From NCBI GenBank assembly GCA_032717465.1, contig CM064657.1:17821331-17885330 (forward strand): a stretch of 64,000 bases of DNA, given 5' to 3'. Below are positions 10,265-22,419 of this stretch, in pieces. The position numbers were made by a program, and so were the translations under genes. The notes under the pieces are model-generated. The model was not told where the DNA came from. It was given only the letters and a program-made list of their open reading frames with translations, and ran no database searches. The DNA is from Coenobita brevimanus. Taxonomy: Eukaryota; Arthropoda; Malacostraca; Decapoda; Coenobitidae. Positions within the stretch are counted from its first letter, which is position 1, and the number at the start of each line of letters is the position of its first letter.

Positions 10265-13200
10265 AGGTGGCATTGTGAATAACATCCAAGATTTGCACAA
10301 AAGTTTCGGTTAACTGAAAGTATGTATGTATATATTTTTACCTTTCTAAAAATACTGGCAGATCTATGGTCAGACTTCAACCCATACATGTTCTGGATTA
10401 AAGTACCCTGACTTTGGGCCCCTTTGCCCCGAAAGAGGTAATATGGATTAGCTATATGTTTATTTTACTGTATGTAGGACATAATAGCTTTGCCTTGTGT
10501 CTGTACACTCCTGATGGTGACAAATTGGGTTCCAGATGGCTGAATGAGTAAGATTTTTATGATTATGTGTGTGTGGTAAGCCTGGCATGCATATTCCTTA
10601 TTGTATCGGGATGCCAGAAAACTGCCATCTCTGTTGTGTAACCATTTCAATTGATGTAAGTTTATTACCATGTGATTCTTTAGTTGTCCCCCTGATTTGG
10701 AAGCACAGTTATATTCAGCAGTTTACAAAACATGCCACACTTTTCATAGCTACATGGTCACTAAAATCAGTGTTATGGTTAGATGTCAGAAAATGGTGGC
10801 AAAGACAACATGAACCTAAGGGATGGGTGTTTTAAGTAACTGCTGCCACCGTTTTCTCTACATGTCCTGTATATACACCTCTTAACAGACCATACTGATC
10901 AGACCTCATAATGTATATACACTTTCTGTAATTTACAGGCACTGTCCACTAGATATAATTTGGGAAAATACATTAACGAATGTGTGGTACTGTACAGTAC
11001 TGTAGATATATTGAACACCTGTATGCCTTAAGTATTTGAGCCTGATGAAAGTAAATGAAAAACACACTTAGTCTTTTGCTGAAACCTGGATAACAATACT
11101 CCCGTAATAGCATGAGATAGAAAGAGACTATGTGATGTATATTTACACTTACACTTTGAGGCTATAAGTACTGTGAATAAATGTTATAGCACTTTATAGA
11201 GTGCTGAAACATTATATGTTGAAATATCTGATATAAAAATGTTAGTTAGTCTTCCCCCTTTCACATTATGCTAAGAAATGTTGCAGAGTTTTAGTATACA
11301 AGGGTGTCCCAGGACTTCATGCAGAGAATGCAAGAGATGATTCTTGAGGTCGTTCATTCGTTCGTTTTAAGATATCCTTCACCTGTAGTGAATGCCGGGC
11401 CATACATTAACTCGGTCTCTTGAGGTTAGGTTAGGTTACTGTTGGCATAACGTTCTCCCTACGTGTCAAGTGGGGTTGGTGGAGGATTAGTGTGCCTCCC
11501 TGTAAAACAATTAACTCTAAGCCCTTGGCCACCCCGTTTGGGATACATGGCGTCTGGCAATGAATGAATGAATGAATGAAAAGAAGGCTACTGAGGGATG
11601 GATAATATACCAACATTAGGCCAATCACAGCCATTGTCACGTGGTGGTGATTCAAACCCCATATCGATTTAGGACAATATCAGTTCAGTTTAACAATCTC
11701 ATTCTTCAGGAGGGAAGCCACCACCACCAATGTGGAAAATTTCCCTCCTCCTCCTCTCACTTGCTACTTCATTTGCTCTGAAAAGAATTTGTTACTTTGT
11801 AAAATGGAATGTAGCTTAGGAATTAAAGATTACTGTTATATTACAGTCAGAGTCGTTTCCTTCCATAAACAGACAAAGCAGTTGCTTAGGGCCCCACTGC
11901 TACCAGGGCCCCCCCCATGGATTATGCAGACTAAAATTTATAGAGCCACTGTGTAATGGGTAAAATTTGTAGCTGCTGTGTCTGGCATGTTTATCAAATT
12001 AGATGAGCTGTTTCAAGAGGTAAACGTGTCTGGAATCAATATGTAGTTTTTGTGATGTGCTGCTGACTGAATTACTGTAACATTATCGTATCCATTTACA
12101 GTACTGAAGAACCTCACTATACCATACCAGATCAACTGGGGGAAGCCTGATCCAATAAATCCGATGATCCAGTATATCCGATCTCCCATGAATTGGGAGT
12201 TCAAGCACATAATGGAAACTTTATGAGAAAAACTGCACATTCTTGTACTAGAAATGAAAACTATACCCACTTTACACTAAACTGGGTCATAATTTCACAC
12301 CGTTGTCCTCCCTAACCCAGCCAGTGTAGCTAGGTGGGAAACCACTGCCAGCATTGCTTAACTACGATCTGAATCACGGCCATGATTACCGCAGTGATAT
12401 ACACCAGCATTTTGTCTCGTTTTTTTTGGATTAATGTTATTAAACAATCTATGAAAATCTGCAAGGTATTAATCTTATTTCAGCCAATAACTGATATTGT
12501 TTTTCGGGGAATGTTTTATATCAGCATTTAGATTTCTTCTGTGACACTTGTGTCAGAAATCAGTAGTAATGGAAATAACATTTTTTATCTACCCATCTGC
12601 CAGCGAAGAAATGAGTCACATGACTTACTCAAGCCATCACCAGCCAAGTTGCTGCTTGGCAATTCTGTTTTGCCACAACTTCTTTAAAAGTAACAGGTGC
12701 TCTCATATTCCTGCTCTTGTTTCCTCAGGATATGTGATGCTAATCACTAGGGTAAAGCTGGAATTTGTTTTGATTAGAATGACTTCCTTGGAGTCTAGGT
12801 TAAGTATTACTGTCGAAAATGGCTTGTAACTGACTCACCTGTGAGGTAAGAAATATATCTCAGCTACTGGAAATTTCCATCACATGAACCAACAAATCAC
12901 ACAAAACCTAAAAGAAAAAAAAATCAGTTCACCACCAAGATGAGACCAGTATGGTCTGAAATGAGAAAAATGCCATCTGAAAATCTGAGCCAAGTACTGG
13001 ACCTAACCATTAAGAAAGCATTTCTTCCATCACAACCTTGGCATCCTTCTTTCATGGCAATGGTACCAGTACTGCATCATGGGTCACATATGGGGTTTAC
13101 ACAAAACTAAACCTAAGAAACCCTAGCCTGTCTGAGGTAAACAACATACTTCAGTTACAACCTTAGTAGTCTTTATTTTTTGGAAATAATCTTGACATAC

Positions 13201-14043
13201 TCGTAATAAGGTATCTTATTTCGTTACTGTACAGTTTCATGCTTCTAAACTTTTACTCAGATTTCGAGCTTTCATGTTAAAGGTCGTGTAATGAATTCTC
13301 GGTGATAGAAGTGTAAGCTGTCAAGAAAACATGACCACATATTATTATTATATAACATTACACATCTTTGGAACACATCTAAATTGGCAAAAACTAGTTG
13401 GAGTGGGAATGGCAATAAATACATTTTCCCTGAATTATTCTATATTGACACTCTCTTTGTTTTCATATTTTGCCAAATTTTTCTGATTTACTGGGATGTT
13501 TTGGTGGGCCGAATCCAGCTGCATTCAAGGCGTTACTTATCTCCTCCCACATCCTCATTTTTAAGGGAAATATCCTTCAATCAGTCTTCTTATTAATGAT
13601 AATTATTATTTTTTTCCTTCCCTCGATGAGATCAGGCATGTCATTTCTCTCTTCAGTGAAAATCCCGTGAAACAGTTTGATCAATATCATAAACAAACCC
13701 AAATTGTTCGATTAATACCAGTGAGCCAGTGACTTTCATCTGCATAATATCTTATTTCTGGCATTTTATACATATTCTAACCTGTTACATCTTTATTTTA
13801 AAATATAAAAATGTTTATAAACGTTGGCTCTATTATAATGATGCCAGAGATATTTTGATTGTTGTATTTCAAGTTGTTGATAATTCGAACACAGTTATGT
13901 ATGTAGGCGTTTTCGCGACTTTTTCAAGATCATCTTCATATTTATTTTGACTGATGAGTTTCAAATGAGCGTCGCAAAAAGGAGTTGCGGCAAGATCGTA
14001 TTGTCTTTACAGCAGCGCCATTTGTAAACATTGTCCGTGCTTC
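10265..14043. other. Long gene-poor stretch
   Basis: No gene was recognised over about 3.8 kb. It holds short poly(T/A) runs and scattered GGTTAGGTTAGG motifs near 11415. The many 60-90 residue frames on both strands have no domain-like composition. Confidence 0.45.
11432..11582 (+). repeat. (TGAA)n-tailed retroposon end, tentative
   Basis: A GC-richer segment ends in GGCAATGAATGAATGAATGAATGAA. A very similar short-unit tail (GAATGAATGAAT) ends the truncated LINE at 20160-20675. It may be the 3' end of a LINE or SINE using that tail. Confidence 0.35.
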
Positions 14044-14189
14044 ATGGCTAGCTTGGAAGATTTTCTGGAAGTAGAGGAATTTAATGAAATTATTCCTCAG
14101 GTGATTGACCAGACGACTGAGACGAGGCTCTGGCTTGAGAATATGGCGGCAGATCAAGGGGCAGCTGTGCTATTGTTGTTGGACTCAAG
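14044..14189 (+). pseudogene. Candidate first exon of Harbinger copy 3
   Basis: An ATG at 14044 opens an acidic N-terminal segment (MASLEDFLEVEEF...) that ends in a good donor, AAG|GTAAAA, after 14189. It lies 1.1 kb upstream of the Harbinger body on the same strand. That distance suits a short first exon of such a transposase. The phase does not join directly to the acceptor near 15266, so either an exon is missing or the gene is broken. The exon's identity is inferred from position and splice signal only. Confidence 0.35.
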
Positions 14190-14237
14190 GTAAAATGGTC
14201 ATAAATATTTTGGTGGCAAAAGAATTGTTTCAGTGTT

Positions 14238-14300
14238 TACACAGTTTAATAGATATTTCATGGGTCAATAACAGTTTAATAGATATTTCATAGGTCAATA
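14238..14300. repeat. ~32-bp tandem duplication
   Basis: CAGTTTAATAGATATTTCAT followed by GGTCAATA occurs twice back to back with one mismatch. Confidence 0.8.
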
Positions 14301-14954
14301 CCAGTCAGGCACTAAATATATTTCAGTTACAGCAAAATACAGTGTGTTTTCAAGAACCTGAATGGTGTCTTCTGAAATATATCTGGTTCAAAACGTAATG
14401 GAATGAACTGAATGATAGTAGGCTATAGGTAATCATTAAGGAGACAGGACAAATTTAAAAATGAAATAATAACCCTGCCTTTGAACTGATTCAGTGACTA
14501 TACAAAGGTGTACAGAAATTAGGTATCAGATGTGAGGAGGATCCATCAATAAACGGAAAATAAAATACCAAAGCGGTTAAGTTAGGTAAGGATGCATGGT
14601 TAGGTTTACATAAAATTTGTTTGGTTAGCATACGATGGGTTGGTTTGGGATTATTAAAGTCCGGTGAAGTTATGAAATTTCTGGTTAGGTTTGGGTAACA
14701 TGGCACTGATAAGGCTTATATTTGTTCAAAATGGCATTCTAATATGGAGTTTGTCTTCGCTAACCATAAGATGGCATCCATCAGTATATAGACATTGTTT
14801 TTTTAATGCTTTTTACCACTAGCAAAAAAAATGCAATCAGAAAATAAAGAATCCCATGAACTCAAGGAAAAAAAAATGATGGAAACTGCAAAATAAGGTG
14901 GTCTTGTGTCTCTTTAAGGATTACCATATCTTGTGTTATTCTTCTTAGGATTCT

Positions 14955-14960
<6 letters not shown>

Positions 14961-14995
<35 letters not shown>
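14961..14995. repeat. (TG)n microsatellite
   Basis: About 17 TG units, seen directly. Confidence 0.95.
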
Positions 14996-15000
<5 letters not shown>

Positions 15001-15266
15001 CCATTTCGGACATATGTGGAATTCGTTGTTTTTTATACATTTTTCGGTATTTTAGTTCTAGGACACTTCTATGGCATACTTACTGGAAATAATTTATATT
15101 TTCTTGGTTAGGGTAGGTTAATGTCTGTTCAAGAGTCAAAGTATAATTATTTCCGGTTAATATGTCATAGAAGAAAAGTGTCTTATAACTGTCTAAAGTA
15201 CTGAAAAAATGTATTGAAAATAAAAAATTACATATATGTCCAAAACGGTAAATTTACCATTTCAGG

Positions 15267-16217
15267 GGTTTGAAGAAGTCCTACATGCGAAGGATGATCT
15301 AGAATTCTTCAGGCATATGAGGGTGACCATGAATACATTTAATTTCATCTTGGTACTGTTAAGCCGCACAAAGAGAAGGCCATCTACCCATGGAAGCTAG
15401 GCTGGCACTGGATGTCACCCTTTGGTATCTTGGTAATAAAACAACGTACCGGGAGATAGCCGAGTTGTTTGGTTTGTCCCAGTCGACAGTTTTTTCTTGT
15501 GCTCAAAACATTCTCAGTATTTTGTGTGACCTTGGTGGCAACTTTTTAAAATGGCCAAATGTCAGGGAGGCAGCTGTTACTGAAAGAGAATTTCAAGAGA
15601 TTGCAGGTTTCTCAGGTGTTACTGGAGCACTGGAGGGATCACACATTTTTATAAAAGCACCAGAGGACATGCAGGCTGATGATTGGCAACACGTGACAGT
15701 AGGAAGAAGTTTACTTCAGTTGACGTTGGTTTTCTTGGTGCTGCCCACGACAATCGTGTTTTTTCCACATCGGCATTGAATGTTGACATTGAGCGAAACA
15801 GACAGGCATATTTTCCATCACCCTCTTATCACCTCCTAGAAGATTCTGCATTTGTCCTCTCTACCAACCTACTGTATTAGTTCCCTATAAGATACAGGAA
15901 GATTAAACAGAGACCAAGTAAAGTATAATAAAAGACTTTCGAAGACTAGGTTTATTATAGTGAATTAATTTGATTTTGTGAAGGGCAGGTTCAGAAGGCT
16001 TAGGTTTGTGGAGGCTGAGATTGAGAAAATACCAAATATTGTAACAACTTGTTGTGTTCTTCATAACATTGCCCTAGATCTTTCCTGAAGAGGAAGCTGC
16101 TCTCCTGAGGGAGGGCCCACTTCCTCTTGAAGATAATCTCAATTCTCTTGCCGAAATTGCTTTTCCACATGATGTGGAGGCGAGTGAGAAACGAAATTTC
16201 ATTTCATCCTTGCTTTG
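15267..16217 (+). pseudogene. PIF/Harbinger transposase, degenerate copy 3
   Basis: After an acceptor-like TTACCATTTCAG the reading is GFEEVLHAKDDLEFFRHMRV, then a frame break. An open part at 15390-15779 has YREIAELFGLSQSTVF (helix-turn-helix) and GALEGSHI, where the first catalytic Asp is replaced by Glu. The frame then shifts to SVDVGFLGAAHDNRVFSTS and YHLLEDSAFVLS (second DDE region). The C-terminus is at 15970-16217 with FDFVKGRFRRLRF and TCCVLHNIAL. It is about as long as an intact body but has several shifts. The Jockey-like LINE inserted just downstream. Confidence 0.85.
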
Positions 16218-16322
16218 AGAACATTTTTTTTTTTTTTATGCGAGGAAGAAGGAACCAAAGGCCATGAGCCCGCAGTAACAGTTCCCTCCAAGAGAAAAAC
16301 AAAATACAATATAAAGCCAAAT

Positions 16323-16960
16323 TCAAGATCCGATCATTTTGAGATGCCTGGACACACTGCGTTTGAAAGACTGGAGATCATAGGCAGCAGGAAATACAGA
16401 CAGAGGGAGACAGTTCCAGAGCTGACCTGTTGCATAAATGAAAGACTGGGAGTAACGGTTAACTCTTGCATTAGAGAGTTGGACAGAAAAAGGATGAGAG
16501 TTTGCTGCCAGACGGGTGCTACGCGCCCGTAGTAGAGGTGGAGGAATGCAAGCAGACAGTTCAGAGGAGCAGTGACCATTAAAGTAGCGATAGAAAAGAG
16601 ATAAAGATGCAACAGTGCGGCGAAGAGACAGAGGTTGAAGGGAGTCAGTAAGAGGAGGAGAGTTAATGAGACGAAAAGCCTTTGACTCCACCCTATTGAG
16701 AAGAGCTGTATGTGGGGAGCCTCCCCACACATGAGAGTTGTACTCCACACAGGGGCGGATAAAACCCCTGTATAGAGTCAACAATTGTGCAGGGGTAAAG
16801 AAAGAGTGGAGTCGGCTTAGCACACCCAATCTCTTGGAAGCAGATTTTACAAGAGATGTAATATGATCTTTCCAAGATAAGTCCCGAGTAAATGAAACCC
16901 CAAGCATGTTCAAGGATGATGCAGGATTAAGCTGAATATTATTAAACATTAGTGGGTATA
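16323..16960 (-). pseudogene. LINE ORF2 C-terminal part, frame-shifted
   Basis: This open frame begins LNMLGVSFTRDLSWKDHI, the usual thumb-region motif of these reverse transcriptases. It runs through SRLHSFFTPAQLLTLYRGFIRP to LWNCLPLSVF and a stop. It is the direct continuation of the 617-residue frame, one frame away. Confidence 0.85.
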
Positions 16961-18802
16961 CCTGTGGAAGATTTTGTCGGTTGATAGGTGTAAGAACTGA
17001 GTCTTAGATGCATTAAAGACAACCATATTATTTTTACCCCAGTCAGAGATACGAGCCAAATCAGACATTAGGTGTGCCACAGCCTCATCCCTTGCTTGTT
17101 GAAGTAACTGTTGAGATGGGCGTTGCAGGAACCGAATGGAAAGGTGAAGGGTGGAGTCGTCAGCGTATGAGTGGATAGGGTTAGATGTACAGCTTAGATC
17201 ATTGATGAATAAAAGGAAGAGAGTTGGTGATAGGACAGAGCCCTGAGGAACACCACTGTTGATAGATCTAGGAGAAGAACAATGGCCGTCTACAACAGCG
17301 GCTATAGAACGACCAGAAAGGAAGCTAGCGATGAAGGCACAGATAGAAGGATAGAAACCGTAGGAGGGCAGTTTGGAAATTAAAGATTTATGCCAGACTC
17401 GATCGAAAGCCTTTGAGATGTCAAGTGCAATGGCAAAGCTTTCGCCAAAGTCCCGAAAGGAGGATGACCAGGAGTCTGAAAGGCAGGTGAGAAGATCGCC
17501 AGTGGAGCGTCCCTGACGGAACCCATACTGACGATCGGAAAGAAGGTTGTGATAGGAAAGATGCCTTAAAATTTTTCTATTAAGAATTGACTCGAAAACT
17601 TTTGAAATACAGGACGTTAAAGCAATTGGACGATAGTTGGAGGGTTGGGAGTGGTCACCCTTCTTTGGGACTGGCTGAATGAGAGCAAACTTCCAGCAAG
17701 AAGGAAAGGTACAAGTTGACAGACAAAGGCGAAAGAGTTTGCCTAAGCAGGGTGTAAGCACAGAAGCACAGTTCTTGAGAACAACAGGAGGGACCCCATC
17801 AGGCCCATATGCCTTGTTAGTACTGAGGCCAGTGATGGCAGAAAATACATCAACTGAAGAAATTTTAATGTCAGCCATGAGGAAGTCAGAGGGGGGAAGT
17901 GATGGAGGAACAGCACCGGAATCGTCTAAGGTAGAATTGGAGGAGAAAGTCTGTGTGAAGAGATCTGCTTTATCAGTAGAGGAAATAGCTACAGAACCAT
18001 CAGAGTAGAAAAGAGGAGGGAAGGATGATGAGGTAAAGTTGTTAGAAAGATTTTTGGCAAGATGCCAGAAGGAGCGGGAAGAATTCGAGTCGGAGAGTTG
18101 AGAGCATTTAGTATGGATGAAATTATTTTTAGTAGAGCAAAGAACAGACTTAGCACGATTCCGGGCAGAAACGTAAAGATGATGTGATTCAGGGGTGGGT
18201 TGGCTCCGGTACCTTTTGTAGGCCCTCTCCTTGTTGCGGACAGCATTAGAACAAGCGTGATTAAACCAAGGCTTTCTTGCATTAGTCAAAGGATATGAGA
18301 AAGGAATGTATGCTTCCATGCCCGAGAGAATAACCTCCGTAATGCGCAAGGCACACTCAGATGGCTCACGGCCATGGAAGCAATAATCATTCCAGGGAAA
18401 ATCAAAGAAGTACTGCCTGAGGGCCTCCCAGTCCGCGGCTCCAAAATGCCACAGACGACGTTTCCCTGGAGGGTCCACAGGCCGTACCGGAGTGATAGGA
18501 CAGGTTAAGGTAATAAGGTTGTGATCGGAGGAGCCCAATGGAGAGAAAAGATTAACAGAGTAAGCAGAAGGATTAGTTGTGAGGAAGAGGTCAAGTATGT
18601 TGGAGCTCTCTCCAAGGCGGTCAGGGATACGGGTAGGGTGCTGTACAAGCTGCTCTAGGTCATTAAGGATAGAAAAGATGTAGGCTTGTTCACCAGGTGG
18701 ATCCGTGAAAGGAGAGGAGAGCCAAAGCTGGTGGTGAACATTGAAATCTCCAAGAATGGAGATTTCAGAGAAAGGAGAAATGGATAGAATGTGTTCCATC
18801 AT
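16949..18802 (-). CDS. LINE ORF2: endonuclease C-terminus and reverse transcriptase
   Basis: 617 uninterrupted residues. The start shown is only the first ATG after a frameshift; the endonuclease N-terminal part (TETQLS, YIRNDLSCSR) lies in another frame at 18830-19200. Near residue 18 is GDFNVHH (endonuclease metal site) and near residue 92 SDHNLI (catalytic SDH). RT motifs follow: [35 protein letters not shown] and the catalytic [10 protein letters not shown]. The enzyme nicks target DNA and copies its RNA there. It ends early at a frameshift; the remaining C-terminus is the next entry. Confidence 0.85.
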   Translation of the reverse strand: MMEHILSISPFSEISILGDFNVHHQLWLSSPFTDPPGEQAYIFSILNDLEQLVQHPTRIPDRLGESSNILDLFLTTNPSAYSVNLFSPLGSSDHNLITLTCPITPVRPVDPPGKRRLWHFGAADWEALRQYFFDFPWNDYCFHGREPSECALRITEVILSGMEAYIPFSYPLTNARKPWFNHACSNAVRNKERAYKRYRSQPTPESHHLYVSARNRAKSVLCSTKNNFIHTKCSQLSDSNSSRSFWHLAKNLSNNFTSSSFPPLFYSDGSVAISSTDKADLFTQTFSSNSTLDDSGAVPPSLPPSDFLMADIKISSVDVFSAITGLSTNKAYGPDGVPPVVLKNCASVLTPCLGKLFRLCLSTCTFPSCWKFALIQPVPKKGDHSQPSNYRPIALTSCISKVFESILNRKILRHLSYHNLLSDRQYGFRQGRSTGDLLTCLSDSWSSSFRDFGESFAIALDISKAFDRVWHKSLISKLPSYGFYPSICAFIASFLSGRSIAAVVDGHCSSPRSINSGVPQGSVLSPTLFLLFINDLSCTSNPIHSYADDSTLHLSIRFLQRPSQQLLQQARDEAVAHLMSDLARISDWGKNNMVVFNASKTQFLHLSTDKIFHRYTH

Positions 18803-19555
18803 AGAAGTAAGATAGTCGAAGAATTTTTGATAGTAGAATTAGGGGATAAGTAAACAGCACAGATATATTTAGTCACAGAATGACAGGAAAGCCGAAGCCA
18901 GAATGTGGAGAATTCAGAAGAATCAAGTTCAGGAACACGAGAGCAAGATAAGTCGTTGCGTATATATACACAACAGCCACCTTTGGCTTTGAAATGAGTA
19001 TAGAGAAAGTAGGAGGATACAGAAAAGGGTTTGCTGTCAGTTGCCTCAGACAGCTGAGTCTCCGTTAGAAAAAGAAGGTGAGGTTTAGAGGAGGAGAGGT
19101 GGTGCTCAACAGAGCGAAAGTTAGAGGAAAGGCCGGGAATGTCGCAGAAATGAAGAAGAAGAGAGTCAGACCGTGGTTCCAGGCACCTTGAGTCGTCACC
19201 GGGAGACGGGCAGATGGTGGGGGCATTTATGGTCCCCCCCCCATGGGGACTCCGAGGCTTGATAAGACGACGCCATTTTGGTACATAATAGTTTTTTTGT
19301 TAAATATATCAGGTTTTGAGTAAATTACAGTATTTTCTTCGTGGTCTTGTGATATCTTGAAGATTTTTAATGTTGACGAATTTGCTGTTTCTACTCTGCA
19401 AGTGTTTTGAATGTCACTGATTAATATCATTACATCACTGTTTTTTCCTTTCCTTCCATATGAGTGCTACTTATTGAGTATGAAAAGTAGACTAACTGTA
19501 CAGTATTCTCAATTTTGTACTTTGTTTTTCTAGCACAAGGAACTGTCTGTCATTG

Positions 19556-19827
<272 letters not shown>

Positions 19828-19957
19828 TTTGGACTCACTTATTCTGGGACTCAATTACTATTTGTATTTGTAATGTTTAACTCTTACATTGACATCAGTG
19901 TGTGTTTTATTCAAGTTTTATTTTTATGTTCTGGAGGAAGCACCATTGCTTTTAGGA

Positions 19958-20011
19958 TTTTTTTTTTTTTTTTTTTTTTTAGTATTGTCAAAAAAAAAAA
20001 AAAAAAAAAAA
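19958..20011. repeat. Poly(T) then poly(A) hairpin
   Basis: About 23 T, a 9-base spacer, then about 22 A. This could be two opposing retroposon tails or one foldback. Confidence 0.85.
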
Positions 20012-20159
20012 GTCAAATTTTTTGCCTCGTTATACGTAGATCACTTTTCAACTTGTGGAACATTGATAAATACTTCATATTTCTGTAATTGTTGCTTCAC
20101 CTGCCTCGTGTTTAGCAAGCGACCTTTGTATAATCTTTCTAATTTCTGGAGAATTCATT

Positions 20160-20675
20160 CATTCATTCGGCTCCCAGGTAGGCATTTAGCCTGTCAGGTG
20201 GATCAGCCGTCTCCAGTTGGTTCTCTCAAAGGCCTCTTGATTTCTCAATGCTTCGATGTTATCCATACCTCGTCTGTCCAACAGTTCCTCCACACCATCT
20301 CTCCATCTTTTCCGAGGTCTTCCGACTGATCTTCTGCCATCAGGTCTCCAATTCCATCTCTCCTTCACTATTCTTGACTCGTCCATCCTCTCAACATGTC
20401 CTAGCCATCTCAGTTGTGAATTTTCGATTACTTTTCTCACCGATGTTACTCCAACCATTTCTCTTATTGTTTCATTCCTGATTCTGTCTCTCCTTGTTTT
20501 GTCCACTATTGCTCTCAGTGGTCTCATTTCTGCTGCTTGAACTCTGCTCCAGTCTCGGGTTGTCAGAGTCCAGCTCTCAGATGCGTATGTGAGTATAGGT
20601 GTTAAAATAGACTGGAATATAGTTCTCTTTGCCTCCAGTGGTACATATCTGTCTTTGAGTATTGGATATAGAGAG
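20160..20675 (-). mobile_element. 5'-truncated LINE, reverse transcriptase C-terminus
   Basis: The minus strand from about 20675 reads LYPILKDRYVPLEAKRTIF, then LTPILTYASESWTLT. The frame then continues through RDRIRNETIREMVG, LRWLGHVERMD and GRPRKRWRDGVEELL to a stop at 20186. These are the standard C-terminal motifs of many LINE reverse transcriptases. After the stop it ends in a short (GAAT)n tail at 20160-20172. The coding part is uninterrupted. The missing 5' end is typical of incomplete reverse transcription. The exact clade was not determined. Confidence 0.85.
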
Positions 20676-21094
20676 CACAGTTATTTCTGGAGAAGTAAAT
20701 ACTATTATGAATACTTCAGTTTTATACAGCCTATCCTTTCAACAGTACAACCAAAGTGTTTTTAAACTGGTGATTTACATGATCAAGATGATATGAATTA
20801 AACATGAATGTACACACGACCCTGATCTGGAAATTACGCTGAACTTAATGCAATACCAAATTCAGACACTTTCTGGAAAATACATATAAGACAGGTAATA
20901 AATTAAGATGTAAAATACAAAACATATGAACTGGAAGTACAAAGAACTTTTATAACAAATTTTGATTTAACATGACTTACAGAGCAAGGTAATGTTGACT
21001 CTTACATCGGTCTTCATAAATTATTAAACCAAAGTTTGTATACTCTTGGCTGTATAAAAATATTTCTCTAACAATACGTTTTCATCACTGTCAT
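20676..21094. other. Intergenic, nothing recognised
   Basis: AT-rich DNA without recognised features between the LINE tail and SINE-A copy 3. Confidence 0.5.
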
Positions 21095-21450
21095 CATCAA
21101 ATCCTCCTTGAGAAGCGTAGGAGCCCTGGGCTAGGCAAGTTGGTCATAACATTTAAGATGAATGAGCGGCCTGACTCATCCCCGAGTGGCATTACGTGAG
21201 CAATAAACCCCGACCGCCCCTTGTATATAAACCAGCACAGGCTCAACGCGATTGGAGTACCTTAATTTCCTACTAAACCAGCAGGTGGCATAATTAGTAT
21301 ATGGTTACCACTCAGCGAAGTAAATGGTTTCCTGGTGTATAGGAAACCATTTGGCTTGTCACTCAGTGCAGAGTCACCCATAGACAGAAGAGGAAGAATG
21401 AACTAGAGAAAGAGGGAGGAAAGGACAGTCACCCGAGTGTTTCACTACAC
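21095..21450 (-). mobile_element. tRNA-derived SINE (SINE-A), copy 3
   Basis: The same body and head as the other copies on the minus strand, including GAGTGACAAGCCAAATGG and GGAAACCATTTACTTCGCTG. It also has a purine-rich stretch (21385-21425) that matches the pyrimidine-rich heads of copies 2 and 4 in reverse complement. It lies immediately downstream of the stop codon of the Myb/SANT-like exon and could be part of that gene's 3' UTR. Confidence 0.8.
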
Positions 21451-21503
21451 TGAGTGATTGGTGAGTGTCCCAAACCTACCACGACCATTAGGTTTTACTC
21501 AAC

Positions 21504-22169
21504 TTATTTTCTAATTTTTGCTAAAATTTCACTCCCTTTTGCATATGCTGCAACAAGTGCCTCTTGGGACTCAGCCACCCTCCGAGTTAATGCCTCCATT
21601 ACCTCATTACGTCGTTTTATTTCGGCCAATTGCTCTAAAGCTACATTCTCCATACGCCTCCCATGTGAGAGTGGTCGCAATCTTCTTCCCCGCTGCCTTG
21701 CGCAGGCTTGGGGGAGATGTAGTGCCTGCATTCGATGTCCCTGATTATCACTATCCTCATGATGTCCCCGAACTTCTACATTTTCCTGGACAGTGGGTTC
21801 AGGGCCTGGGTCAGCTGGTGAGGGTTGGTTGGAAGGTTCAGCCTGTGATGGTCCTGGCTGTGGAAAATCTGACCCTGAAAGTCCCTGAGATGTCCGTGGT
21901 TGTGACACTTGTGGTTGGGGTACGTATGTCTGTGATGGTACTGCTGGAACTTCTGTACAGCATGCAGTGGCGCGAATGGGTCCCAAACTCATACGATTCA
22001 CTGGATGAGCAGAAGGGTGAACACCAAGAATATGGTCAACAGTTTCAAATGACAGAGGAGGTTGTGTGCGAGACTCACTGGCTCTTTTGGTTCTATCTTT
22101 GTATTTATGGTACTTCATCTTCAAATTGTTCCACTTGTTCTTTACCTGGTCAACCGTAACATCTGGCAT
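21504..22169 (-). CDS. Terminal exon of a Myb/SANT-like DNA-binding protein
   Basis: This 221-residue frame begins directly after an AG (TCCCCAATAG|ATG), so the ATG is probably an exon boundary. The first residues, VTVDQVKNKWNNLKMKYHKYKD, are the second half of a Myb/SANT-like (Myb_DNA-bind_4/MADF-like) domain, normally a sequence-specific DNA-binding fold. A Pro/Gln/Ser-rich linker follows (residues ~70-130). The C-terminal helix is charged and probably coiled coil (LEQLAEIKRRNEVMEAL to the stop). That architecture is common in Myb/SANT-like proteins, including partners of Harbinger transposases. The first half of the domain must lie in an upstream exon that I could not find between 22.2 and 26.3 kb. 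No frame damage is visible. Confidence 0.65.
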   Translation of the reverse strand: MPDVTVDQVKNKWNNLKMKYHKYKDRTKRASESRTQPPLSFETVDHILGVHPSAHPVNRMSLGPIRATACCTEVPAVPSQTYVPQPQVSQPRTSQGLSGSDFPQPGPSQAEPSNQPSPADPGPEPTVQENVEVRGHHEDSDNQGHRMQALHLPQACARQRGRRLRPLSHGRRMENVALEQLAEIKRRNEVMEALTRRVAESQEALVAAYAKGSEILAKIRK

Positions 22170-22246
22170 CTATTGGGGAACAAATGTTATTAAATGGGAA
22201 GACAGTAAGGTCATCACATATTAAAAGATGCTGAATGCAAGAAATA

Positions 22247-22407
22247 GGGAATAGTTTTCCCTGGGCTAGACCTCATTAGATCTATCCCTGCTAGGTTACA
22301 GGAGGACACTACCCCTCCCGGCATGGCAGCTGCTGGGCACGGCTCGAACTCATGACCCCCTAATCATGAGCCCGACGCTCGATCACCGAGCTACCCTGCC
22401 CCGAAAA
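22247..22407 (-). mobile_element. tRNA-derived SINE (SINE-C), copy 1
   Basis: The minus strand starts with a tRNA-like head: A box TAGCTCGGTGATCG and B box GAGTTCGAGCC. The body runs through GGGAGGGGTAGTGTCC and GAGGTCTAGCCC. Flanks ATGCAAGAAATA (22235-22246) and ATGCAGGAAATG (22408-22419) form a 12-bp target duplication. A second copy is at 31279-31439. This copy lies in the presumed intron of the zinc-finger/Myb gene. Confidence 0.8.
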
Positions 22408-22419
22408 ATGCAGGAAATG

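Larger units (their letters stand above)
16222..19290 (-). mobile_element. Jockey-like non-LTR retrotransposon, nearly complete ORF2
   Basis: On the minus strand an endonuclease-reverse transcriptase reading begins near 19200. It ends at a stop at 16323, followed by about 80 bases of 3' UTR and a poly(A) tail (poly(T) at 16226-16238 on the plus strand). The A tail and EN-RT order fit the Jockey group. Only two frameshifts were seen, near 18830 in the endonuclease and near 16960 after the RT, so the copy is fairly young. No ORF1 was found upstream, so it is probably 5' truncated. Target duplications could not be defined. Confidence 0.85.

Noticed and set aside
16215..16532. 105-residue plus-strand frame
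   Set aside because: It is antisense to the LINE 3' end; the same holds for the plus frame at 17679-18008.
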